A stretch of 5,415 bases of DNA, from the NCBI GenBank assembly GCA_002782905.1, contig PFJA01000063.1, positions 1 through 5,415 on the forward strand, in the 5' to 3' direction. Both the position numbers and the translations under genes were made by a program. Positions 1-5,415 of this stretch are shown piece after piece. The DNA is from Lysobacterales bacterium CG_4_10_14_3_um_filter_64_11. Lineage in GTDB: Bacteria; Pseudomonadota; Gammaproteobacteria; Xanthomonadales; Xanthomonadaceae. Under the pieces are notes generated by a model. That model did not search any database. It was not told the origin of the DNA and saw only the letters and a program-made list of their open reading frames with translations. How positions within the stretch are numbered: position 1 is the stretch's first letter; every line of letters begins with the position of its first letter.

Positions 1-74
1 TGCGGCCCGGGTAACCTTGATTGGCCGGCGTACTCTTGCGCAGCTCATGTGCAGCGCGGATTTGCCATCTTGAA

Positions 75-97
75 GTAGGTCGGACCAAGCGCCGACC
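75..97 (+). repeat. GTAG-type REP palindrome, left copy
   Basis: The tetranucleotide GTAG (75-78) overlaps a hairpin whose arms GGTCGG (78-83) and CCGACC (92-97) pair over 6 bp around an 8-base loop. A GTAG head next to an inverted repeat is the hallmark of the REP family found in Stenotrophomonas and relatives. The loop base run CAAGCGC is shared with the second copy at 215-232, which supports a common origin although this copy has diverged in its distal half. Confidence 0.45.
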
Positions 98-102
98 GCT
101 CC

Positions 103-118
103 AGCGCATCCATGCGCT
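103..118. repeat. 16-bp dyad A with CC centre
   Basis: AGCGCAT-CC-ATGCGCT has perfect 7-bp inverted arms (103-109 and 112-118) around a CC centre. As RNA or single-stranded DNA it would form a 6-bp stem with a TCCA tetraloop. It shares the pattern GCRCATCCATGYGC with the next dyad 25 bp away. It may be a structural part of the REP cluster or a paired protein-binding site. The sequence does not decide between these. Confidence 0.45.
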
Positions 119-127
119 CGCGGCACT

Positions 128-143
128 TGCACATCCATGTGCA
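128..143. repeat. 16-bp dyad B with CC centre
   Basis: TGCACAT-CC-ATGTGCA has perfect 7-bp inverted arms (128-134 and 137-143). Compared with dyad A, the outermost A:T pair became T:A and an internal G:C pair became A:T. Both arms changed in step, so symmetry is kept while sequence drifts. The distance from start to start is 25 bp. Confidence 0.45.
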
Positions 144-192
144 TCTCAGGCGCGGATCCGACATCAAGCACACTGCCGATAGCGGTTTCCCG

Positions 193-232
193 GTAGCGCA
201 GCGTCGGCTCCGCTGCGCTTGAGCCGACCTAC
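193..232 (-). repeat. GTAG-type REP palindrome, right copy
   Basis: Read on the minus strand, GTAG (232-229) is followed by GTCGGCTC (228-221), a 10-base spacer, and GAGCCGAC (210-203), a perfect 8-bp hairpin. The complementary tetranucleotide CTAC is at 196-193, so the outer ends also match. Within it, CGCAGC (197-202) can pair instead with GCTGCG (212-217), giving an alternative fold. This is the better preserved of the two copies. Translated open frames across it give the Arg/Ser-rich runs typical of spurious translation of such palindromes. Confidence 0.55.
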
Positions 233-425
233 GGAATGCCGCGCGATCGGCGACGGCAGCTTTGCTGCGTCGCAGCATCAACGCCTGCATGGTGCGTTCA
301 AGCAGGCCAGCCAGTAACAAATGCAAACGCTTGCAACGCGTCGCGGGGCGTTATTGTCGCGCAGCATCACGGCGCGGAACTTCCTAGCCCAATCGTGGTA
401 ACGCGCTGAATCGTGCCTAAACCGG
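233..425. other. Intergenic stretch without a recognisable gene
   Basis: Open frames exist on the minus strand here, but their translations are Arg/Cys-rich, show no family motif or signal, and one of them runs straight through the REP palindromes. I see no tRNA, rRNA or riboswitch hallmark. The only structure is a set of three alternating arms at 256-276: GCAGC, ttt, GCTGCG, t, CGCAGC. The middle arm can pair with either neighbour. No gene is supported. Confidence 0.5.
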
Positions 426-454
426 TTGCGCGCCTTGCGCCAAGCCACTACGAT
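426..454 (+). promoter_or_regulatory. Weak sigma70-like promoter candidate for the peptidase gene
   Basis: TTGCGC (426-431) and TACGAT (449-454) are separated by 17 bases, the ideal spacing for a sigma70 promoter. The -35 box matches the consensus at 3 of 6 positions and the -10 box at 4 of 6. Transcription would start near 461, giving a leader of about 75 bases before the ATG at 536. The leader could hold two small hairpins: CACA-TTCG-TGTG (470-481) and GGCGC-TGC-GCGCC (492-504). The box matches are weak for a G/C-rich genome, so this is only a candidate. Confidence 0.22.
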
Positions 455-523
455 CCGTGATCCAACGCACACATTCGTGTGGTTTTGGGGGGGCGCTGCG
501 CGCCACGCACCGATATCAACTCT

Positions 524-529
524 GGAGAG
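524..529 (+). promoter_or_regulatory. Ribosome binding site of the M36 peptidase gene
   Basis: GGAGAG (524-529) lies 6 bases before the ATG at 536 and is a good Shine-Dalgarno match. It decides the start. The frame is open upstream to about 479, but those 19 codons would encode a non-hydrophobic stretch placed before the signal peptide and would contain this site. Starting at 536 puts a textbook signal peptide at the very N terminus. Confidence 0.8.
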
Positions 530-535
530 ACGAAC

Positions 536-3500
536 ATGAAAACTGTACGCACCGTCATCAGCACCCTCATCGGCGCCGCGCTATGCAGCGGCGCCTATGC
601 TCGCGACGATCTTCCCAATTTCAACGCATTGGCCGAGCAAGGCGCCGATGCGCAATCGCTCAGTGCTCATGCACTCGACAGCAACACACGCTCAGCAAGC
701 GCGAAGGCAAAAAAGAGCAAGGCCGTGCCCAGCGCACAGGCCGCGCTGATCCAGCGCGCGGTGCAGGCCAAGCTGATCGCCGCTGCCGACGCGGTGTCGT
801 TCAACAAACAACTGGGTGTGCCCAGCTTCGTCTGGGCCAACCCCGAATTGCGCAAGGCCAATGTGTCGGCGCTCAAGGCCGAGCTGCAACCGACTGCTGC
901 CGCGCGTGAATACGTGAGCCGCTATGCGCCGTTGTATGGCCTGGATCGCAAGACGCTGTCCGGCGCTGAACTCAAGAACGTGCACGACACCGGCAAGGGC
1001 GTGATCATTGCCAAGTACCGGCAGCGCGTGAATGGCGTCGAAGTGTTCGCGCAAGAGCTGAACGTGGCGATGAAGCGCGACCTGAGCCTGGTTTCGGTGT
1101 CCGGCAACCTGTCGCCACGCGCCGCCGCCAAGGACAAGCTGCTGCGCGTGCAGGCGCGCAAGGCCAGCCCGCAAGCGGCGAGCCGTGCCGCCAGCGCCGA
1201 GTTCGCGCTGGGCGCCGACAAGGCGATCGCGGTGGCGTTTGCCGACATGGGCGGCAAGCTTGCAGATAGCCTCAAAGCCTCGGGCAGCCAGGGCGATTAC
1301 ACCGTGTACCCGGCAATTGCCAGTGAAGGCGAGTACATCCTCACCGATTTCGTCCGCAGCAAGCCGGTGTATTTCGATCTGGGCAGCACCTTGGAGCCGG
1401 CTTATTACGTCGAACTCAGCGCCGGTGAGCGCGGTGGGTCGAGTTCCGACATGTATGGCTACGTGATTTCGGCCAAGACCGGCAAGATGCTGTTCCGCAA
1501 GAACTTCACCGAGAACGAAGCGTTTGTCTATCGCGTCCACGCCGATTCCAACGGTCTTGGCACGCCGTGGGACGGCCCGCAGGGCAAGGACGGCCAGCCC
1601 AATCCGCTGGCGGCACTGGGCTTCCTGCCGACGTTCAAGGCGCCGAATCTGGTGCTGCTGGAAAGCGGCCCGATCAGCACCGGCGATCCGTGGCTGCTGC
1701 CGATCGCGTCCGAAACCGTCGGCAACAACGTCGATGCCTATGCCGATCTGGCTTCGCCGGATGGTTATTTCCGCGTGGCGGGCGACTTCCGCGCCGATGT
1801 CAACAGTTTCTTCAACGTCGGTGGCACCCAAGTCAAGGGTTTCAACTACACCCTCGACCCAGACAAGGCCGCCAACGACCCGACCAATCAGCGCGCCGCG
1901 ATCGCCCAGTTGTTCTACACCAACAACTGGTTGCACGATTTCTACTACGACGTCGGCTTCGACGAGGCCGCTGGCAACGCGCAGACCAACAATTTTGGCC
2001 GCGGCGGCATCGACAGCGATCCGCTCAAGGCCGAGGCGCAGGATTTCTCCGGCACCAACAACGCCAACATGAGCACGCCACCGGATGGCCGTTCGCCGCG
2101 CATGCAGCAGTTCGTGTTCACCCATGCCGGCGATGCGTTTGTGGTCACCAGCGCCGGCCAGTTCACGGTGCAGCAGGCCAGCTTCGGGCCGACCGACTTC
2201 CTGCTCGACGGTGAAATCGCCCGCATCGACGACGGCACCGGTGGCGACCTGGGCTGCGTTGCCGCCGCCAACGGTGAAGCGCTGACCGGCAAGATCGCCC
2301 TGATCCAGCGCGGTGCTTGCGCCTTTGTCACCAAAGTGTTGAATGCGCAGGCAGCCGGCGCGATCGGTGTGCTGATCTACAACAATGTCGCTGCCGGCTT
2401 GCCGGGCATGGGCGGTACCAGTGCCGATGTCACCATCCCCTCGCAAGGCATTTCCCAGGCCGATGGCAACACCATCATTGCTGCGCTGGCCACCGGCGCG
2501 GTTACCGCGACGCTGGATTCCACCGTGGTGCCATCGCGCGATTCCACCGTCGACAACCTGATCGTGGCGCATGAATGGGGCCATTACATCAGCAACCGCT
2601 TGATCAACGATGCCTTGGGCCTGGGCAACAACCAGGGCCGTTCGATGGGCGAGGGTTGGGCCGATTTCCACTCGCTGCTGATGACGGTTGAGGCAGCCGA
2701 TCTAGAGGTGGCGAACAACGAAAACTTCAGCGGTGTCTATGCCCAGGGCGGCTATGCCGACATGGGTCGCCTGAACCCGGTCGAGCAGAACACGACGTTC
2801 TTCTTCGGTATTCGACGTGTGCCGTACACCACCGACCTGAGCAAGAACGCGCTGACCTTCCAGCACATCGCGAATGGCGTGCCGCTGCCGGCGGAGGTGC
2901 CGGTGCAGTTCGGTGCCGATGGCAGCAACAACGCCGAAGTGCACAACTCCGGTGAGGTTTGGGCGACCACGTTGTGGGAGGCTTACGTCAATCTGCTCAA
3001 CGATGAGCGCTACAGCTTCGACGATGCGCAGTACCTGATGCAGGCCTATCTGGTTGCCGGCTACAAGCTGACCCCGCCCAGCCCGACTTTCCTCGATGCC
3101 CGCGATGCTCTGCTGGCAGCCGTGCGTGGCAGCGACGAGCAGGACTTCCAGTCGTTTGTCGCGGCGTTTGCCAAGCGCGGCATGGGTGCCGGTGCGGTTG
3201 CGCCGGATCGCTTCTCGACCAGCCATGCCGGCGTCAACGAAAGCTTCAGCACCGGTACCGCGTTGAGTGGCGCCGGCATCAGCATCGACCCCGAAGCCGA
3301 AGGTCTGTTCTGTGATGGCGATGGTGTGCTCGATGCCGGTGAAACCGCGCAGGTTACGGTACGCGTGCGCAACACCGGCTTCGAAGACCTGAACAGCGTC
3401 GATGCCACGCTGAGCAGCAGCAGCGATGTCAGCTTCCCCGACGGCAACGTGGTTTCCTTCGGCAAGGTGGCGGTGGGTGAAGAGGCCGAAGCGACGGTGT

Positions 3501-4498
3501 TGGTCAAGCTGGAGAGTGCAAGCCAGCGCGAAGCGCTGACCATCGACGCCAGCTTCACTTCACCGGAGGTCAGTGGTTCGGCCGAGGACAGCATCACCCT
3601 CGACACCAATTTCGATCTGGTGCCAGCGAGCACCTTCGATGATGGCAACAAGGGTCTGAGCGACTGGAGCCTGCGTACGCTGTCGGGTGGTGGCCAGCCG
3701 TGGATACTGGCGTCGGGTCTGCTCGGCGATGATGCCGATTACATCCACTGGGGGCTGGACAACGGTGTCGCCTCCGACATCGTCATGGAGTCGCCCGATC
3801 TGGTTGTCGGCAACGACGACAGCTTGGTCATTGGCTGGGATCAGACCTTCGACTTCGAGTTCAGCGGCGACATCTACTGGGATGGCGGCGTGGTCGAGTA
3901 TCAGGTCGATGGCGGTGACTGGCTCGATGCCGGCGATCATCTGACCCCGGCTTACAATGCCGATCTCAATGGCGATTCCAGCAACGTGCTCACCGGCCGA
4001 CCGGGTTATGGCGGCACTACCGACAACTTCCCGGTTTTGGAGCCGGCCTCGCTGGATCTCAGCGGTCTGGGGTTGGCCGGCAAATCGGTCAAGGTGCGCT
4101 TCCGGGTGGGTTCAGATGTCACCGTGGGTGCCAACGGCTGGCTGGTCGACAACATCGATGTTCAGGGCGTGACCAACCTGCCGTTCACCGACTTTGGTGA
4201 CGATGCGCAAGCATGCCCGATACTGGGTGTGCAGGCCGATGCCGGCCCGGATCTGACCGCCAAGAACTTCCAGATCTTCTCGATCACTGGCAAGGGCTCG
4301 AACGATCCGGCAGTCAACAGCCAGTTGCAGTTTGAGTGGAGCCAGGTGGCCGGCATGCCGGTTGCCATTCTCGACAAGACCAAGGCAACCGCGCGCGTCA
4401 TTCTGGTCCGTGAGCAGACCATCACCCTGCGTCTGAAGGTCACTACCCCTGACAACAAGACCAGCTTCGATGATGTCAACATCACCGTCACACCGTAA
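536..4498 (+). CDS. Secreted M36 (fungalysin-type) zinc metallopeptidase with inserted PA domain
   Basis: This 1320-residue protein is predicted to be an exported endopeptidase, made as a zymogen and acting outside the cell. Residues 1-22 are a Sec signal peptide (KTVR, hydrophobic core, AYA before R23), with no lipobox. Residues 23 to about 325 are a propeptide; the FTP motif is near 160-193 (KYRQRVNGVEVF). The M36 catalytic domain follows, with GNNVDAY at 396-402 and FYTNNWLHDFYYDVGF near 460-475. A protease-associated domain is inserted at about 552-650 (KIALIQRGACAF; likely C574-C595 disulfide). The zinc site is HEWGH (H679, E680, H683) plus E706 in MGEGWAD, so all catalytic residues are present. 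VHNSGEVW (H803) matches a conserved family block. C-terminal domains are an Ig-like domain (about 915-1020, with Ca-type DGDGVLDAGE), a jelly-roll (about 1026-1220, ending GWLVDNIDVQG) and a PKD/REJ-like domain (1233-1320). No sorting tail is seen. Release by type II secretion is inferred. The gene appears monocistronic. Family assignment is strong; substrate is unknown. Confidence 0.93.
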   Translation: MKTVRTVISTLIGAALCSGAYARDDLPNFNALAEQGADAQSLSAHALDSNTRSASAKAKKSKAVPSAQAALIQRAVQAKLIAAADAVSFNKQLGVPSFVWANPELRKANVSALKAELQPTAAAREYVSRYAPLYGLDRKTLSGAELKNVHDTGKGVIIAKYRQRVNGVEVFAQELNVAMKRDLSLVSVSGNLSPRAAAKDKLLRVQARKASPQAASRAASAEFALGADKAIAVAFADMGGKLADSLKASGSQGDYTVYPAIASEGEYILTDFVRSKPVYFDLGSTLEPAYYVELSAGERGGSSSDMYGYVISAKTGKMLFRKNFTENEAFVYRVHADSNGLGTPWDGPQGKDGQPNPLAALGFLPTFKAPNLVLLESGPISTGDPWLLPIASETVGNNVDAYADLASPDGYFRVAGDFRADVNSFFNVGGTQVKGFNYTLDPDKAANDPTNQRAAIAQLFYTNNWLHDFYYDVGFDEAAGNAQTNNFGRGGIDSDPLKAEAQDFSGTNNANMSTPPDGRSPRMQQFVFTHAGDAFVVTSAGQFTVQQASFGPTDFLLDGEIARIDDGTGGDLGCVAAANGEALTGKIALIQRGACAFVTKVLNAQAAGAIGVLIYNNVAAGLPGMGGTSADVTIPSQGISQADGNTIIAALATGAVTATLDSTVVPSRDSTVDNLIVAHEWGHYISNRLINDALGLGNNQGRSMGEGWADFHSLLMTVEAADLEVANNENFSGVYAQGGYADMGRLNPVEQNTTFFFGIRRVPYTTDLSKNALTFQHIANGVPLPAEVPVQFGADGSNNAEVHNSGEVWATTLWEAYVNLLNDERYSFDDAQYLMQAYLVAGYKLTPPSPTFLDARDALLAAVRGSDEQDFQSFVAAFAKRGMGAGAVAPDRFSTSHAGVNESFSTGTALSGAGISIDPEAEGLFCDGDGVLDAGETAQVTVRVRNTGFEDLNSVDATLSSSSDVSFPDGNVVSFGKVAVGEEAEATVLVKLESASQREALTIDASFTSPEVSGSAEDSITLDTNFDLVPASTFDDGNKGLSDWSLRTLSGGGQPWILASGLLGDDADYIHWGLDNGVASDIVMESPDLVVGNDDSLVIGWDQTFDFEFSGDIYWDGGVVEYQVDGGDWLDAGDHLTPAYNADLNGDSSNVLTGRPGYGGTTDNFPVLEPASLDLSGLGLAGKSVKVRFRVGSDVTVGANGWLVDNIDVQGVTNLPFTDFGDDAQACPILGVQADAGPDLTAKNFQIFSITGKGSNDPAVNSQLQFEWSQVAGMPVAILDKTKATARVILVREQTITLRLKVTTPDNKTSFDDVNITVTP

Positions 4499-4529
4499 CC
4501 GACACAGTCGCTCGTAGTGTGGTGACGCA

Positions 4530-4560
4530 ACGGCCCGGCAGCGATGTCGGGCCGTTTTTT
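4530..4560 (+). terminator. Rho-independent terminator of the peptidase gene
   Basis: An 11-bp stem pairs 4530-4540 (ACGGCCCGGCA) with 4545-4555 (TGTCGGGCCGT), with one G-T wobble. It closes on a GCGA (GNRA) tetraloop at 4541-4544 and is followed by a run of six T (4555-4560). It lies 31 bases after the TAA stop. This ends the peptidase transcript and argues against read-through into the Rhs fragment downstream. Confidence 0.9.
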
Positions 4561-4634
4561 ATTTACGTGTGGCACCCATCGCAACATGCAAGTGCGCCGT
4601 GCTGGCTGACGACCAAGGATGCTCGGAACAAGCT

Positions 4635-4719
4635 GTCATTGCGAGGAGCCGAGTGACGTGTAATCAAAAAATGCTCACAAAAGCAGAATGCTGGGTTGCT
4701 TCGTTGAGCTCGCAATGAC
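4635..4719. repeat. Dispersed palindromic repeat, 85 bp
   Basis: Perfect 11-bp terminal inverted repeats, GTCATTGCGAG (4635-4645) and CTCGCAATGAC (4709-4719), bound an 85-bp element. Inner portions (GAGGAGCCGA near the left, GGGTTGCTTCG near the right) match from memory a palindromic family scattered in many bacterial genomes. That family is known to annotators through the spurious peptide 'LRAQRSNP', which the minus strand encodes here. The inner arms have diverged and the centre is A-rich (AATCAAAAAATG). There is no transposase, so it is non-autonomous or just a structural repeat. Recognition is from memory; the inverted ends are direct. Confidence 0.75.
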
Positions 4720-4724
4720 GCCAG

Positions 4725-5415
4725 ATGTGGCGTGTTCAGAGGTTCCCCAACGGCGGCAACTTCCAGTACGACAGCCACGGCAACCAGACCGAAGCGATCT
4801 ACAGCGACAGCGCACGTAACCGCACCATCGACTACAGCGCGGCCGATCAGGCGGTGCAGATTCGCATGGGCAACGCGTTTGCGCCGAGCCTGCGCACCCG
4901 CTTCTGGTACGGACCCGACGGCAGCCGTTACCAGCGCGAAGACAATACGCCCGGCGCCAGCACCAAACGCACGCTGTACATCGGCAACCTCGAAATCGTC
5001 AGTCAGGGTGGCATCACCACCACCAAGCGCTACGTCGCCGGGGTGCTGGTGCAAGACCTGACCAGCAGCGGCACCACGTCGCAGTTCCTGTTCCACGACC
5101 ACATCGGCTCGGTGGTGCGTGCCGTCTCCGCCAGCGGCGTGGTGCTCGAAGGCATGGACTACGGCGCCTTTGGCGAGCGCCGCGGTTACACCGATCCCAC
5201 GCTTGCCGCGCTGGTGCCGCGCACCACCGCGCGCGGCTTTACCGGCCATGAGATGATCGACGGCACCGACGTGGTGCACATGAACGGGCGCATCTACGAC
5301 AGCGCGCTCGGCCGCTTCCTGCAAGCCGACCCGATCATCCAGGAGCCCAACAACCCGCAGAACTTCAACCGCTACAGCTATGTGCTCAACAACCCGCTGA
5401 GCTTGACCGACCCGA
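4725..5415 (+). CDS. Rhs/YD-repeat protein, C-terminal core fragment (5' truncated, runs off window)
   Basis: This open frame encodes the end of an Rhs core. Full Rhs proteins form a large YD-repeat shell that encloses a polymorphic toxin. From the ATG at 4725 one reads a YD unit (YDSHGNQT, residues 15-22), FWYGPDGSRYQR (about 60-71), LYIGNLEIV (from 84), FHDHIGSVVR (123-132), DYGAFGERR (145-153), GFTGHE (171-176) and the signature HMNGRIYDSALGRFLQADP (from 185). It stops at NNPLSLTDP, just where the core ends in DPxG and the variable tip begins. Full-length Rhs proteins usually exceed 1000 residues; only 230 are present and nothing upstream encodes the rest. The frame opens at 4719, immediately after a stop inside the palindromic repeat, and I see no ribosome binding site at 4725. 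It is probably a displaced or decayed Rhs end, perhaps untranslated. Identity of the core is sure; functional status is not. Confidence 0.85.
   Translation, partial: MWRVQRFPNGGNFQYDSHGNQTEAIYSDSARNRTIDYSAADQAVQIRMGNAFAPSLRTRFWYGPDGSRYQREDNTPGASTKRTLYIGNLEIVSQGGITTTKRYVAGVLVQDLTSSGTTSQFLFHDHIGSVVRAVSASGVVLEGMDYGAFGERRGYTDPTLAALVPRTTARGFTGHEMIDGTDVVHMNGRIYDSALGRFLQADPIIQEPNNPQNFNRYSYVLNNPLSLTDP

Larger units (their letters stand above)
75..232. repeat. BIME-like cluster bounded by inverted GTAG palindromes
   Basis: This 158-bp non-coding unit is bounded by 18-base ends that are inverted copies of each other. The left end (75-92, + strand) reads GTAGGTCGGACCAAGCGC and the right end (232 to 215, - strand) reads GTAGGTCGGCTCAAGCGC, so 16 of 18 bases match. 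Between them lie two further dyads (103-118 and 128-143). Two GTAG-headed palindromes in opposite orientation resemble the bacterial interspersed mosaic elements made of paired REP sequences, which are known to be moved by RAYT (TnpA_REP) transposases. No RAYT gene is in the window. I see no convincing target-site duplication. The inverted ends are direct observation; the mobile-element interpretation is inference. Confidence 0.5.

Noticed and set aside
75..232. CRISPR array
   Set aside because: The repeated units are palindromic, unequal and in opposite orientation, without regular spacers or a cas gene.
45..326. Minus-strand open frame of 93 codons in the upstream region
   Set aside because: It reads directly through the GTAG palindromes and dyads, giving an Arg/Ser/Cys-rich product with no family resemblance, typical of spurious REP translation.
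278..472. Minus-strand open frame of 64 codons, divergent from the peptidase
   Set aside because: There is no recognisable motif, and it overlaps another spurious frame. I cannot rule out a decayed gene remnant but cannot support one.
470..504. Leader hairpins (TTCG loop and GGCGC/GCGCC) and the seven-G run as a riboswitch or attenuator
   Set aside because: The stems are only 4-5 bp, with no terminator or ligand-core features. They are expected by chance in such G/C-rich sequence.
479..535. Upstream 19-codon extension of the peptidase frame
   Set aside because: It would bury the signal peptide and includes the ribosome binding site. The ATG at 536 explains both.
692..2671. Long antisense open frame of 659 codons on the minus strand inside the peptidase gene
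   Set aside because: It is a shadow of the G/C-rich third-position bias of the M36 gene. Its translation shows no domain or signal, whereas the plus-strand frame has complete catalytic motifs.
4563..5324. Minus-strand open frame of 253 codons opposite the Rhs fragment
   Set aside because: The plus-strand frame carries unmistakable Rhs core motifs. This antisense frame is His/Val/Ala-rich shadow and passes through the palindromic repeat (LRAQRSNP).

Overview
The window looks like a high-GC Gram-negative chromosome, most plausibly a gammaproteobacterium of the Xanthomonadaceae/Rhodanobacteraceae kind. The reasons are G/C-rich third codon positions, a secreted M36 metallopeptidase with an inserted PA domain, intergenic palindromes of the GTAG-REP type, and an Rhs core resembling those of that group. 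This placement is inference from remembered family resemblance, not from a search.

Layout. Bases 1-535 hold no convincing gene. They carry a cluster of palindromic elements: two inverted GTAG-type units at 75-97 and 193-232, bracketing two near-identical 16-bp dyads at 103-118 and 128-143. A weak promoter candidate (426-454) and a good ribosome binding site (524-529) follow. Bases 536-4498 are one large intact gene for a 1320-residue exported zinc metallopeptidase. Its order is signal peptide, propeptide with FTP motif, M36 catalytic domain interrupted by a PA domain, Ig-like domain, jelly-roll domain and a PKD/REJ-like C-terminal domain. A strong intrinsic terminator with a GCGA tetraloop closes this unit (4530-4560), so the gene appears monocistronic.

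Bases 4635-4719 are a dispersed palindromic repeat with perfect 11-bp terminal inverted repeats. Within a few bases of its right end, an open frame encoding the C-terminal end of an Rhs/YD-repeat core begins (4725) and runs off the window. The N-terminal Rhs shell is missing from this window, so this is a truncated 'orphan' Rhs end. Any variable toxin tip and immunity gene would lie just past the right edge.

The peptidase and the Rhs fragment share a strand but are separated by the terminator and the repeat, and there is no sign that they act together. The most notable points are the palindrome cluster upstream of the protease with its paired compensatory changes, and the abrupt repeat/Rhs junction. 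No clearly new biological system is demonstrable from this window alone.
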